A stretch of DNA of 64,000 nucleotides from Siphonodentalium dalli (GCA_032622095.1 CP136067.1:60768893-60832892); one strand, 5' to 3'; counted from the first letter of the stretch, positions 1 through 15,992 are shown. Translations and numbers: made by a program. The notes: a model not told the origin generated them from the sequence alone.

Positions 1-540
1 GGATTTTTGTATCAAAAACTTGATATTAAAATTAACTTTTCAGGTTTGGGCCATTTATTCAAGTAAATGGAACTATTTTTGGTATAAAAAATGTTTATTG
101 TTTTGACCTGTCTTAAATGCGTCACACGAATGTGTTTTAGTCAAAATTACTCAAGATGGCTTCCAAAATGGCAACTAATTTGGTAAAAAAAAATAAAAAA
201 AATTGTACATATATCCAAAACATTATTCTCTGTTCCCAAGAGTTAGAAAATTATAACTCACTTGGTTATTACCATGTTATGCTTTATCCAATGACTACTA
301 CATGTTTCATTCTCGTTGTCCCTGTACCTTCTGATGCATGACAAATTCCTTTTAAATCATAAAATGTAGTATGGAATTTTGCCCAAAATGTCTTCTGGGA
401 CTCTGGTCATATTTTTGAATGGAACTGAATGAAACCATATTATGTGGCTGCTCTCGACAATTAGCATGGAAATCAACTCAATATATGGTGTATGTCCAAA
501 TAGCAGCCAGGGAGTGAATGTGCGGTCACAAATAAGGTGA
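1..540. other. Unassigned AT-rich sequence
   Basis: No gene or clear repeat seen. Short open frames here carry no recognisable domain and lie in low-complexity A/T sequence. Confidence 0.5.
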
Positions 541-1990
541 ATAGTTCTACAGGGAGCTATTGTATGGTCATGAATGTGCGAAGGAGTGGCCATATGGTTA
601 TGGGCTGGTGTGTCTATGGTGAGATGTATAGGCCTACAAGGGGTAACTCTATGGTCATTTGTGAGGTGAATTTATATACAAGGATTGTTTGTATGGTTAA
701 TGAAGTGGTGTATGGGTGTAATGATAGTAGATGTATGTTCATATGTTTGTTGTTTATGTATATATAGAATGACTGTATGGTCATGTGTGGGATATACATG
801 CGTACCTTGGGTAACTATTGTCATTGGTGGGTGTACATGTATACATGTGTTGACTGTATGATCATGCGTGGGACTGTGGGTGTATGAATAAATAGGGAGT
901 GGTTGTATGCTTATGTGTAATGTATATATGTGTTCATGGAATGACTGTATGGTCATGATTATTGAAGTGTTTTTGCATACCTGGAGCATAGCTCCATTGG
1001 TGGGTGTATAGATACACAGAGAATAGCTGTGTGGTCACGGGTGGGGTGTGCGAGTATACATAGAGTGACTGAATTCTCATGGGCGAGGTGTATATGCAAA
1101 GCTGGAGTGTACGAATGGTCGTGTGTGGTATTGGTATATCCATTGGTGAGGTGTATACCTGGATTGACTCTATGGTAATGAGTGGGTCATGGGAGTGAAG
1201 AAAAGGTATACAGGGATTGACTGTATGGCCAATGGTGAGGTGATGTGCGTTGTATTGGTATATCTAGAAGGTATGTATGGTCAACGATGAGGTGTCGATG
1301 TTTACCTGGAGTGATTTAATAATCGGCATTGGTAGCGTATGTATGTACATTGTATATTTTTATTGGTTATATTGCCATGTGTGTGACCGATATGCAATAC
1401 AATGAGTGATTGGATGCCAATGGTGAGGTAAATTGTTAAACAAGGAGTGACTGTATGACCACGAATGTTGTGGCTGAATAGTCTTGCGTGAGGAGTTTAT
1501 TCATGCGTGGAGTGTGTGAATGGCCATTGTGTGGGGCACTGTAATATATAAAATGGTTGTATGGCCATTGGTCAGGAGTATATGCATACACGGAGTTACT
1601 TTACGGTTATGGTTGTAGTGTATATGTATATCTTGAGTGGATATATGGACATAAATGTGGCAAATATACATAGAGAGTGAGTGTATGACCAATGGGGAGG
1701 CGAATATGTATAAAAGAAGTGAATGTACGACCACTAATGTGGTAAATATGTATACAGGAAGTGACTATATGGTCATGGGTGAAGTGTAGGAGTATATATG
1801 GTGTATCTGAATGCTGACTCATGGCTGTGCAAGTCACGTGTGTGGTTTACGGGTAAACCCAATTGTTTAATTTCGGTTGTATGGTCATGAGTGAGGTGTT
1901 TGTGTTATAATGACAATGGCTACATGGTCATTTGTGTGGTGTTCATGTATAAATAACATTATTGCTTTGTCATGGGTGAGTTGTACATTT
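541..1990. repeat. Degenerate ~40-bp minisatellite
   Basis: About 1.4 kb made of diverged copies of a unit whose readable core is GAGTGACTGTATGGTCATG followed by a GTGAGGTGTATATG-like stretch and a TATACA spacer. Cores recur at roughly 40-base steps, for example near 649, 689, 774, 816, 857 and 948, and again near 1220, 1450, 1690 and 1770. The plus strand is rich in G and T and poor in C. Minus-strand open frames across this block are by-products of the repeat and should not be read as genes. Confidence 0.75.
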
Positions 1991-3039
1991 GGACCTTGGT
2001 GGCTATCACTTTCCATAATAACTCAAGTATATGTTAATCAATTGGGAGGTAATGTTAGAGAGTTCTTCATCATGGTGGCATTTTATATCCATTATGGAGG
2101 AAACGGTGTTCACGACATGAATCAATCAATCTTGATGCCAATGGCCCATAATTAAGAGCAGAGAATAATGTCCGGCATATATTTGAAAATATCAATTTTC
2201 AACCAAATATTGTGGACATTTTGCAAGTCAGCTTGAGTGTGTTTTTCTAAAAACACATCAAAGTGAGGCATTTAAGATGGATCAAAACAATAAACACCAT
2301 TGATAGTTCTCATTGTGACGCATTTAAGGCGGATAAAAACAAACATCAAACACCAAAGATAGTTCCATTTTACTTGAAAAAATGATGCAAACCTGAAAAA
2401 ATATTTTTTTTGCCGATTTTGACATAATTCCAATAATTTTGGTAATGTAATAGTAACACTTATCCAAAATACATCATAAATGTTAGTATTCAATGTATAT
2501 ATAACAGAACAGCCAATTTTATTCATCATCCACGACTTTTGATTGATTGCCTGTCACTCTGGGACAATATTTACCACTTTCCATATTTTGGCCGCCATTT
2601 TGATAGCCATTTTGAGAAAAAGTGACCATTTTGGCTCAATTGAGTTAAAACATTCATGAGCAATGGTATGCCTCAATTACTTTGTACAGTTCTGCTCATT
2701 TCTTGTGGAAATATTACTGGAATCCAAATGGTAATTTTTGGTGAAATTTCATACAGCGTTCTGTAAAATCTAACTATTGAGGGATCGGAAGGGGCTGGGA
2801 TCTCATGAATGGCATATTTCATTGCTGTATATACCTAATTTTAAATCGCAGATTAATTGTGACATTTAATAAATTATATAATCACGAAACGCTCTTTAAA
2901 TTCGGGTTAAAGTGAAATTTCAGCATGGCTCCATATCTAATCTACTCCACTAATATGCCACCCCGTCGTCCGACGTCTGTTCATGTCATAACTTGAACAT
3001 GCAGTATAGTCTCGTAATGAAATTTGGTACGAGGGCATT
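1991..3039. other. Unassigned sequence with a small tandem duplication
   Basis: No gene recognised. About 2262-2367 holds two tandem copies of a ~52-base unit containing GCATTTAAG and GATAGTTC. The stretch near 2560-2640 has repeated CCATTTTG-like words but no larger structure that I can define. Confidence 0.45.
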
Positions 3040-3330
3040 GAATGGAGTGGAGTGTTCAACCTTTCTGTTTTTGGGTTTTCCGTTCTAGAGATATTCATCT
3101 GTTTGTTTTTTTTTCTGTCCGAGCAGATATCTCCACCACCGGTTGTCGGATCTCCATAAAATTTGACATGCATGCATGTTCACTACTATCAGGACATTCA
3201 ACGAGTGTATGGTCGTTTAGTTCAGAATTTCCGTTCCTTATCCTTGAGATGAAATGTTGGCCTTTTGTCTGCCCGAGAAGATATCTCCACCACCGTTGTC
3301 TGATCTCATTGACCCCGTGCAAAGAACGTA
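3040..3330. repeat. Two-copy tandem duplication, ~175-bp unit
   Basis: Two imperfect copies, each containing GATATCTCCACCACCG followed by GTTGTC-GATCTC (near 3126 and 3281), preceded by a TTTTTCTGTCC / TTTTGTCTGCCC segment. Plus- and minus-strand open frames run through both copies, but the match is at DNA level and no protein family is recognisable. Probably a piece of an interspersed repeat. Confidence 0.6.
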
Positions 3331-4497
3331 TGTGTAAAAATTGTAATCGGAATCCGTGCTTTATTTTAGAAATAAATACACGATGTTGAGGTGTGTATGG
3401 TCAAGTCGAAAGAACTGATTGTAGTACGACGCGGTGTCTTACAATCAGTTTCTTTGTGGTACGACTGAATATTTGGGGCGAAATTTCGACTGAATAGTCT
3501 GTGAAATACTGCGGGGAAAGTCCCATATACAACATTGTGGCGTTAATTAGAAGGCAAAACAAAGAATTCGCTGTGAGTCCTATATATGCTCTATAGTACT
3601 AGAGCTATAGGCTCTCGTTGTGGTGATATATAAGCAAGACACACCCACTACGTACTAACAAGGCTAACGCCAATATAAAACAACTAGGTTAGCGGGCATA
3701 CGCCCTAGATGGCTCCGGGGGGCGTTTTTGACTGTTCCCGGTGGAATAGGAAACGGTTGTCGTACCTGTTGTAAAAGCGATCGATTAATTATATCCTTCA
3801 AACTGCTAACAAAACTGCCAAAACAAATTTGCAGATACATGCTTCATCCGCGCCCGTGCCTATATATGGGAGGATGGGTGGGAGTAAAAAATCGGAATCA
3901 ATACCCACACCCTCCGTAAATACACTAAGTAACCCAGTCTTCATGGCCTCAGATGGTACACAACCAGGCCAACGGGTTTTGACACTCACACACATGAGTG
4001 GAAGGCGGGTATTGTACCATCAAGAGTCGAGGAGCACCGACCGACCTTAAGTCAACTGGCTTAGCGTTGCACCCTCATCCCAGCGTTGAACCCTTAGTAC
4101 AGGCCCGGAATACAACAGACTAAGACAACTGGAGTCCACACAAGCACCAACCAGAACACTAGATTACAGTAATTCACTACTCCAAATGATATCAATAACG
4201 ATTTATACACTCAACTCACAATGTAAATAAGGTAAGTCTTCATCGCCGGTCCAGTTTCGGAAAGGGGGTGCTCTTCTTCTTGCGGTGGTATGCACCCCAT
4301 ACACAGTAGGCGCACACCTATACTCTGTATGGGCGGTTAGTCGGAATCTACTCACAAACTCACAAACCATATATTATGCGCTCTTCAGCGGCAATGCAGC
4401 ATGACTAAAGTATGTTGTAGTAGAGGGCTGACAGCTCTTTCAAATCTTCCCGGGGGATCATCCCAAACTCCATTTTATTATTATTATTACGATCATT
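3331..4497. other. Unassigned sequence
   Basis: About 1.2 kb without a recognisable gene or repeat. A short (TTA)n tract lies at about 4475-4488, just before the hairpin-ended element. Confidence 0.4.
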
Positions 4498-5190
4498 AGC
4501 TCAACTTTACAATGTAAAGTTTGAGCTATTGCCATGGATTGGAGTCCGTCGTTTGTGAGTCAACAACTTCCTTCGACACGCCCTACAGACCGCATCCCTT
4601 ATCCGATCTTCAACAAATTCCATTTCCAGGGTAACTTATAGATGGGAGCTATCAAAATTTTCCGAATTTGAAAAACATGATCACCAGCAGTCATCTTGGA
4701 TTTCAAATTTGAATCCATCGGCATAACCCACAGCCCGCATTTATTGGAAAATTTATTTGAAAATTTACAGGCATGCTTAGAATCACCTCTAGACTGGAAG
4801 CTATCATATTTGAACAAATTCAGATGAAAACATGGCTGCCGGCAGCCATCTTGGATTTTACTCTTTGCATGACTAAATCTTTTGGCACACCCTACAGACC
4901 ACATTCCTCAACTGATTATCACCAAACTGCATATGGATCTTTTGTGTGATCTCTAGATGGGAGAATCATATTTTGACAGAAATTCGTTGAAAAATATGGC
5001 CGGCAACGGAAATCTTGGAATTTACTCTTCATATGACTAAATCCTTTGGCGCACCCCATAAAACACATCCCTCATCCGATCATCACCAAACTTCATATGA
5101 AATTTCGGGGTGACATCTATAGTTCCTTCTTCTTTATCATTCTACTCGTTGTTCAGCAAAAAATTAACTCCTTCCAAAGTTGAGCTACAA
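4498..5190 (-). repeat. Hairpin-ended modular repeat, copy 1 (minus orientation)
   Basis: A copy of a family also found at 39.6-41.4 kb and 45.7-46.5 kb on the opposite strand. Internal modules carry ATCTTGGATTT, the complement of AAATCCAAGAT, then GGCGCACCC and a block matching the complement of GGTGACGATCGGATGAGG. The outer end at 4498-4527 is a 30-base hairpin, arms AGCTCAACTTTAC and GTAAAGTTTGAGCT with a 3-base loop and one bulged A. The other end at about 5180-5190 reads AAAGTTGAGCTA. No coding capacity; non-autonomous element or satellite-like module. Confidence 0.7.
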
Positions 5191-8464
<3,274 letters not shown>

Positions 8465-9410
8465 TATACTAGTCGGATTCCTTACGTCGAAAAAAATGGT
8501 CGCGCGTTTTCGGAATGTTAAAAGCGATATGAGAACAGTTTTCTATACCACCAGTTTGTCTATTTTCAGAATCTACCTGTTTCCAGCTTGATATTTTAGT
8601 GGAAACAGGTTTGTGTGAGGCTTTTGTTTTTTTCCCATCCACCTGGTAATAAAAACATGCTATTACGCATAGCAAGTTCGGTAAGTGGCTTTCTTTGTTC
8701 TTAGAAATCGAAAAACATGGAGAGATCTTGCCACAAATTACTTAATTACATATCTTAATGTGGAATTTTATCATAAAATCATCAGATGAATTGTATTTAT
8801 GACTGCATTTTCAATTTTCTTTCCCAAATATTAAGGTATTGTATATTCTTAAAATCAGCTAGATCCCATATAGACGAATATGAACAATCTACAACGATAT
8901 CTTGATCATATGCCACAAACAAAACTTCGATACATCGATTTTTGGTAAAGATATCGCAGAAAAGCTAACCCTACCCCCACCCTCACTGATTTCACAAGCC
9001 AGATTCTTTTGGTCGAAAACAACGGTCGCGAAATTTCGGATTGTCTAAAACGACATGCGAACTGTTTATTTATCAATAGCGTGTCTACTTTCAGAGTTTA
9101 CCTGTGTCTAGTTGAACATTTATTGGAAAAAAAGTGTTTTTTGACTGTTTTAAGAATTTAGAGAGCGTTTGCTTATTATACAAATATTAATCCTCATAAC
9201 TAACCTTCTGGTGGATGTGCGAGTTGAAATTAACAAAAGTATAAAATATAGCGGTCTACTTTCAGAGTCTATACTTGTTTCCAGTCTGACATTTTAGTGG
9301 AAACAAATTGTTTGGACGGTTTTAAAATTTTAAAGAGCGTTTCCTGATTATACAGATATTAACTAACACGATTAGCCTTTTCATTAATTGTGCGAGTTGA
9401 AATTATTTTT
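8465..9410. repeat. Three diverged direct copies of a dispersed repeat
   Basis: Copies at about 8465-8640, 8995-9190 and 9245-9400. Shared words are TCTACTTTCAGAGT (TCTATTTTCAGAAT in the first), ACCTGTTTCCAG, ACATTTTAGTGGAAACA and, in the last two, AGAGCGTTT followed by a TATACA-ATATTAA segment. An inverted relative lies at about 15055-15235. No coding potential. Confidence 0.6.
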
Positions 9411-9747
9411 GAGAATGATGTCGTCAGATAAGTCTCCGCGGGTAGTGTACTGCAGTTTCGAACAAAACTAACGTTGGACCCTATATAGAGTTTGACAATT
9501 TACTCAAATGTTCACATTGGTGGAACTTAATGGCTATCATATATGCATGGCTCTTACATGTAATATATCGTAACTACATGTGATTTTGCAAAATTAACTT
9601 GCAATATAGTCATGCCACCAGATACAGTAGTTGATAAAAATGTGGTTCATATCAATCATATACATCACAATCACGTGCTTCAGTGATAATGTCCACTATT
9701 TGTTGAAGTCATTGTAGACAAAATCAGGTCAACTTTTTTCCTCTTAA
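9411..9747. other. Unassigned sequence before the LINE
   Basis: Nothing recognised between the dispersed repeat copies and the truncated 5' end of the LINE. Confidence 0.4.
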
Positions 9748-10736
9748 GTAATGCTGGTCTTTATGCCGGAGGGATCACTCCGTCGAGTTGCGCAACTATA
9801 TACAAAACGATGGTGCTGCCAAAAGGATTATATGGATCAGAATTTCTGTGTGGCATGTCTGTGTCAGATACTACTTCGCTCGAGAAAATCCACCGATTTT
9901 GCTTGAAACGCATTCAAGGACTGCCTGTAAGGACGAGAACCGATATTGTCCTAGGTCTCATGGGCCTAGGCCCTATTTCCTCTTTTATAGATGCACGAAA
10001 ACTCAGTTTGTTTGGTAGCCTTTGTCGCATATCGCCTTCCAAAGTATGCAAGGAAATTTTTGTATCAAGACTTCACATGCATCTTTCTCGTAAATATAAT
10101 AATCCTCAGTCATACTTTGCTGACATTGAACGAATTCTTATTTCTCACAACTTGAACCAATATCTTGAGCAACTCGCAGTAGTCGGTACGTGTCCAATCC
10201 GCCCGGAGTGGACCCGACTAGTCAAAACGGAAGTCAACAGTAAGCGCGATATCGACTGGACGCAAAATGTTCAAAACGACCCAACACTAACATGCTTCTA
10301 TCAAATCCAAAGTCACTTACAGATGTCTCTCCTTTGGCGTTGTTGTCGGTAATATCCAGAGCGGAAGAGATACTTTTTCACCGTTGCCCAACTTATAGCG
10401 ACTACTGCTACCAAACACGAGGGTACTTGTGCGTTATGTCACTTGGTTTATGACGACGTGGTAACACACGTTATGATTTATTGCACTCATCATATAGTGT
10501 GCTCTCGTCGTAATGACATGTGGTACCAAATGATTGACACATTTGGATTACTGTTCTATCTTTGGGTGGATGAGCTTGACGATGATGAACTTGTAATGCT
10601 TCACCTTACAAAACTTCCGTCTGAATTATTTTCTTTCATTGAAGACCCTATGTTTTTCGTATCATTTATAGTTCACCACACCCACATATTATGGCTATCA
10701 CACAAAATGCTGTCAAGTCTTCATTCTGAGTAATCT
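9748..10736 (+). pseudogene. LINE retrotransposon ORF2 C-terminal remnant
   Basis: A 5'-truncated, frameshifted remnant of the part of a non-LTR retrotransposon protein that follows the reverse transcriptase. The first frame (to about 10352) contains LPKGLYGSE, then LEKIHRFCLKRIQGLP and DARKLSLFGSL, which match the LYG-E-W / LE-HR-KKIQGLP / RKLLF pattern common downstream of RT in invertebrate LINEs. After a frameshift near 10340, the frame from about 10420 has a zinc-knuckle arrangement CALC-x9-H-x4-C, then R-x3-MWYQMID, also typical of LINE C-termini. The catalytic RT domain is absent. Clade assignment (Nimb/I-like or relative) is tentative. Confidence 0.8.
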
Positions 10737-11508
10737 CCAAACGTATCAACGAAACTCCACAGTGGTATGTTAGGACCAATTATTAACTGATCACCACAGA
10801 AATCAAATTCCAATGTTCGGATCAAAAATGCAAAGGAAATAAGCTTTCATTCCCAATTAAGTTATATTACCACATCAGACGAAAGGCCAATTACGTTGAT
10901 ACAGGTAATATGTTTTTTTCTCGAAATTGTATCTCTGTGTATTGTAGTCTGTCGGTGTAGTCATCATCACTCGTCCATGCGGATGTGATGTTACCGGTGT
11001 GAATGTAAAAATAGCAGTTGTGTGCGCTTTTGTATTCCTTGCACTTATGCATTGTGGTATATCAATTGTATTTGAATAGTAAACGACACAATACTAACAT
11101 TTGAATAATATTCCAAATTCTAACTGATTGCCGCCAGTAAATTAGCAAATGCGAGTTTAAGCATTTATTCTCTGTACCTTTCGGATTTTATCCGCATTAT
11201 GTAAATATGTTCAGGTTTAAAAGTTATGTTCGCGTGCCTGTGTTTGTCTATCTGCATATACTATGTCCGCATGTCGGTATGTCTGATTGCATGTCTGAAT
11301 TTATATCTGCCTGTGGGTAAGGCTTCTCAATATTTGACCCAACATGTATACCATGTCTTGGAGGCACTTGTGTCATTTGTGTATATATATACTGCTATTT
11401 GTTTATTTTCATGTTGGCTAAAATGTTAGCCTACCTTGATACTGTATACATGTATAACATTTGATAAACTCTTCAGTTATGGAGGTCAATAAAGATATAT
11501 ATATATAA
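10737..11508 (+). mobile_element. Probable 3' UTR and tail of the same LINE
   Basis: Follows the frameshifted ORF2 remnant on the same strand without another recognisable unit. It ends in GGAGGTCAATAAAGATAT and a short (TA)n tail at about 11483-11508, the layout expected of a LINE 3' end with a polyadenylation-type AATAAA. That the whole stretch belongs to one element is an inference from order and strand. Confidence 0.5.
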
Positions 11509-11567
11509 TACGGAGTTATGTGCTAACAATTCTGCGAGTCATATTTATGTAAGTGTCAGTCAAAACT

Positions 11568-12788
11568 TTTAGGACATGGGAATATTTTTTTTATTTCGTG
11601 GCCACGAAATATAATTCGTGGCCACGAAATAACTAATTGTGATATACGATCGTCAGTCCCATTGTTGTAATGGGAGCGGATAGAGATGATCTGGTTGTAG
11701 TTGTCCACCATCTTGGCATGAGCCACGGCGATTTGAGATAAAATGTGTTGTAGGGTGGCCCGTAAAACAAATTAAGTATCACCCCTTTCACCAACCCGGG
11801 GCCACCACACAGCACCAATTCTATCACATCAAACGGTTAAGGGGCCGAGAAATTGTATAATTATATAGGTGCCATATTTGAACCATCTGGGGCGGCCATT
11901 TTGGATCGGGGATGGTGAAAGCGGGTGAATATTTAGTTTGTCTCATCAGGGGTCACCCTACAACACACTGTATTCGACCTAAAATGGGGGGGGGGGGGGT
12001 GGCAATTGCATGGTACCATATATGGACCCCTCTGATCATTTATCATTTTCACTCGATTGGGCTGAAGGTGTGAAAATTTAGGTTGCTTCGTGAACTACCG
12101 TACAGCACCCTTTATTTTATCTATATCGGTCAAGTGACCGAGAAATAATGTGTACCCTATTTGGCCCCTTCTCAGCTGCGACCAATTTGGATCGGGTATG
12201 GTTAAAAGGGGTGAATATTTATAAGTTTGTTTTGGGCCCACCCTACAAAACCCCTTATTTGACTTAAATCGGTCAATATATATGCCGAGTGAAATGTCAT
12301 TCCCATTCGATCCCTAAATTGTGGTAAAAACTAATGAATATTCAGTTTTTCTTGGAGCCACCTGACACGTGTTTCCCCGTTCTCTCTGTGTGCTAGTTTA
12401 TATCGGACGTTTATATCCCCAAAGAGCCCGGGGTCCCCGTCATAAGGGGTTTATAGTAGCTTCTCTGCGATCGTATACATTCGCATAGTTTCTAAAACAT
12501 CATCAAGTGTAACCATACCCTAAGACAGTCTAGCCTGACTATGCCACCCCCTCGAATATACAATACAATATTTGTCAAATGTATTGTGTATTAATATGTG
12601 TATATTGAAATAAATTATCCTATCCTATCCTATCCAACCGTAAAGGTATCTGGATATATGCAAAGGTCAATCAGTTATAATTCGCCACGAATTAGTAGTT
12701 CGTTGCCACGAATTAGTAATTTCGTGGACACGAATTAATATTTCGTGGCCACGAAATTAAATAAAAAACAATTTCCCATGTCCTAAAC
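11568..12788. mobile_element. Inverted-repeat DNA element with palindromic TIRs
   Basis: Ends are inverted copies: left TTAGGACATGGGAAT at about 11569, right TTTCCCATGTCCTAAA at about 12773-12788. Inside each end are palindromes of the type TTTCGTGGCCACGAAA, two on the left (11594-11630) and several on the right (12680-12760). The body from about 11740 to 12350 has three diverged ~170-bp modules with TTTTGGATCGGG, GGTGAATATTTA and CACCCTACA. No transposase frame is visible, so it is best read as a non-autonomous DNA element. A short LINE- or SINE-like 3' tail is nested near its right end. Confidence 0.7.
12500..12642 (+). mobile_element. Possible nested LINE/SINE 3' tail with (TATCC)n
   Basis: The stretch ends in GAAATAAATTATCC followed by TATCC repeats, resembling the AATAAA plus short tandem tail seen at other LINE 3' ends in this window. 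It lies inside the palindrome-ended element. No coding part is present, so the class is uncertain. Confidence 0.4.
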
Positions 12789-13400
12789 CAGCCACCGTAG
12801 CTTATGGATCATTCTGTTTTAGTATTAAATTTAGAGAAACCCGACCAGCATCAATGTAACAACTACAACAACTCAGCTATGCCAATGATATGTTTAGCCA
12901 TACATGTGGATAGGGTGGTATTGTTAACAAATTTTATCATGTCCATATGTATTGCTAAATATTGCTGGGCATATATAGATGGTTGTTCTATAATTCCTGG
13001 TCGGGGTTTATCAAAATTGGGAGTTTAAATTATGTTCATCTGATGATAAAGAAAACACTTTCTCCGTCTACTCGATACATCCCCCGGCATACATGTTTCA
13101 CATACTAAATTAACACCTTAGTCAACATAACAAATCGCTCCCTCAAATCCTTTGCCACAAGAATAAAAATAAATTGTCAGTATAAATAGGCAAGACATCT
13201 CTGGACACTTTCTAAGAGATAATTTATTTATAAGAAGATATATGTGTGCATTATGTGCTTGGTCTTATATATATTACAACACAATACGATGCAAGTGACA
13301 CAGTGCGGGGACAATACTGTGTCGAAGAACATAGTTGAGGGGACCCTTCTATCATCCTTCATAATGTATCATGACTCCATCTGTTGTGAACAAACCATCG
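12789..13400. other. Unassigned sequence
   Basis: No recognisable gene or repeat. Confidence 0.4.
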
Positions 13401-14010
13401 ACTTAGGCTTAATGGATTGTTCTCCCCCAATAATATACTTGGCTTTGATCCGATCAACATTCTGGGCCGTGGTATTTTCCCGTAAATTAGATAGTGTCTA
13501 TAGTCGGATGGTATTGGTTATGTTCAAATGGTGACACAGATATGAAACTGGACATGTTAGTGCCCCATGGGCCATTGATCATTATAAAATCGAGAAACTT
13601 AGTCTAGGAAATTACCGGGAATTCACTGGAAATTGTAATTGTAGCTGACAGGGTCGTAATTCAACGTTTGCATTTCCGATGCAGTTAATACCCAAATGTG
13701 AAATTTGAGATATACCTGGCCGTCAAAGTGAACCATATGTCTTATTTAAGGTTAGCAACGGTTGCTAATCAAATGCCACAATGGTGTACTAATCATTCAT
13801 TGGTATTGCCTTAATTTAGTCAGTGTCTATTCACATGGTGATGGTTTTGTTCAACGTTGGGCACATGTATGTCTAAAACTATGCAGCCATGCTCTGCATA
13901 GGCCACTGATCATTATAAGATCGGGAGACTTTGCCACCGGTCCCGATAGCTCCTTAGTAAGGTTACTAAGCCCCCTACTGGGAATTTGCAGGAAAATGCA
14001 ACTATGGTTG
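13401..14010. repeat. Two-copy tandem duplication, ~340-bp unit
   Basis: Two diverged copies, recognisable by AGTGTCTAT followed by ATGGT and GTTCAA (near 13492 and 13821), and by GGCCATTGATCATTATAA / GGCCACTGATCATTATAA followed by TCGRGARACTT (near 13570 and 13900), then GGGAATT. A 134-residue plus-strand open frame overlaps copy 2 but is not preserved in copy 1, so I do not call it a gene. Confidence 0.6.
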
Positions 14011-14705
14011 ATATCTATTTTACACATTAAGCTCTACTTTAGTGGAAATTCGAATTTACTTGATTTTCACCGCTATACACGAAGCGTGGAAATTAACTGT
14101 GGTCAGAATGTTGATGGTGAATGTTGGGTTTCAGTCGCTGTACTGAAGTTGGCCAAATGTAACTGATGTGGGAAGTGCGAAAGCAAAGCCTATACCGCTA
14201 CAGTAAAGATCTCAGCTGCACCGAAATGTCCATTTACCAGTAGCACAAATCCTGCGAAAACACAGATTATCTCAGTGTATGTGGGATAGACTCCGATGAC
14301 AACGATTGAGTTAATGACAACGAACAACTACCATCTATATACCTGTGTATTTGTGACACTACATCCCGTTATGATCAACGATGTGGTTTTAAAAACTAGT
14401 CAGTGGACAACAAGACAGACAAGTATCAAATAAAACAATAATATAATATGTAATCACATCGTGAACAGTCTTGTTGTGAATATTTTCGTTTGATTCAACA
14501 GGCTGCATATTATCGAAATTACAAAACCATTCGACACTTACTTTTGCCAATTACTGTATCTTGATGCATAACTATATCATATATTGCATCTATTAAATCA
14601 CGGATAGTTACAGTGGGTAAAACACGAGTGTTAGTCAGACTTAGTCTACATATATAGTTGCGCACGATTGACAATAAGTGATATTACAATTAACGTATGA
14701 GCATA
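14011..14705. other. Unassigned sequence
   Basis: No recognisable gene or repeat. Confidence 0.4.
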
Positions 14706-15052
14706 ACACGAAATTCTCCATAGGGTTAAGTGTTAACTTTTGATCGCAACTGTACCCAGCAAGAATCATCTGATCACACCCATCCTTTTAAAAACTACGT
14801 CTGTGTTTCATACTTAGTAATTTTTAGAAATATCAGTACGCGCATATCATAATACACAAAATGGCGCCATTAATCCAAAGTACTAGAATCCCCATAGGGC
14901 TCAGTGTTAAATTTTGATCACAACTGTAGCCAAAACGAATTAACCGATCACATCAAAATTTTCAAAAATACATGTAACAGTCATATCTAGTAGTTTGGAG
15001 AAGTTTCAAATCGCACCGATCACCATACGTCAGATGGCACCAACTACCGTTT
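14706..15052. repeat. Two-copy tandem duplication, ~175-bp unit
   Basis: Copies begin at about 14714 and 14889 with CCATAGGG, then AGTGTTAA and TTTTGATC, followed by CAACTGTA and a GATCACA segment; both end with ATGGCGCCA or ATGGCACCA. DNA-level match only. Confidence 0.65.
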
Positions 15053-15054
15053 TC

Positions 15055-15235
15055 TGTAAATACGAAACGCTCTCTAAATTATGTTGACCCCGATTTAGGC
15101 CGACCCGCCAAAATTCAAGAATGGAAACAAGTGAATCCTGAAAACACACCTACTAGGCATACATAATCCGTTTTCAGATCGCTTTTAACAAACCAAAAAT
15201 GCAAAATGACATAAGGAATCCGACTATACGTTCTA
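15055..15235 (-). repeat. Inverted copy of the 8.5-9.4 kb dispersed repeat
   Basis: Reads GAAACGCTCTCTAAATT, then GGAAACAAGTGAATCCTGAAA, AAGCG-style words and GGAATCCGACTATACG, which are reverse complements of AGAGCGTTT, the GTGGAAACA block and TAGTCGGATTCC at 8470-9400. Confidence 0.6.
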
Positions 15236-15304
15236 AGTTTGTCCTTGGCGGATCACGTCGATTGCTATTTTTGGGAAGTTTGCTGCGAATATTATAATTA
15301 AATA
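15236..15304. other. Spacer before the LINE 3' end
   Basis: Short AT-rich stretch, nothing recognised. Confidence 0.4.
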
Positions 15305-15992
15305 TATATAGATAAGATAAGTTTATTGACAATTACACCCACACGGGGCCGATGTCACAACATAAATAACAATAAATATATATATGATACAATAATTATA
15401 CACAAATGTAATCATAATTAAAATGAAAAGTATCATGCTGGTTGTTGAAAATCTGGTGTTTCACACCTTTTGTGGAAAAAGAGACGGACCATGTTACAGA
15501 TGATATTGCACGTTTCTGTTTCATCATTTCGCAGTATGAAAATTAATTTTTGTGCATCAGTCATATTAGTAAACTTGTGATTTACTTTATTTATTTCGTC
15601 AAAGAAACGGAGACGAATGCTTTTTTAAATAGGACACTTTAAAATAAAATGTTCCTCGGTTTCCGTATCCAATCCACACTTTCTGCACATTCTCTTGTCT
15701 ACAGGAATCTTCGGCTGTTTATGGTGCCCTTTTTCAATTTCAGTTTGCTGAAGATCTTTCTTACTTCGATATTTTTTACTATGTCCAAATATGGCTCCAA
15801 TCGGTAATCACTTATTATTTCTCTATACACCCTCAATTTGTTCTTACCTGATGGTTTTTCATCGTTATATATGTCTCTTCTGAAACACGACACATGGTCA
15901 ATCTTGAAACTATCACAAATTGTGTGTTGAATTTTCTTCAAATACCGGTCAGATTTATCAATAATTTCCGTGAGTTTTATATGTTTCTTCAT
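15305..15992 (-). mobile_element. LINE 3' end with zinc-knuckle C-terminus, degenerate
   Basis: On the minus strand, the reading from about 15992 runs to a frame change near 15700 and then reads IPVDKRMCRKCG, TETEEHFILKCPI and, after a stop, a tail with ICNMVRLFFHKR. The C-x2-C-x10-H-x4-C spacing with EEHF is the conserved C-terminal knuckle of a large group of invertebrate LINEs. The 3' UTR ends in GTCAATAAACTTATCTTATC, giving AATAAA plus a short tandem tail at about 15305-15330. It is 5'-truncated, with no RT domain. The same family supplies the fragment that interrupts the palindrome at 60.3 and 61.9-62.2 kb. Confidence 0.75.

Noticed and set aside
13762-14166. 134-residue plus-strand open frame
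   Set aside because: It overlaps a two-copy tandem duplication and is not preserved in the other copy; no family resemblance.
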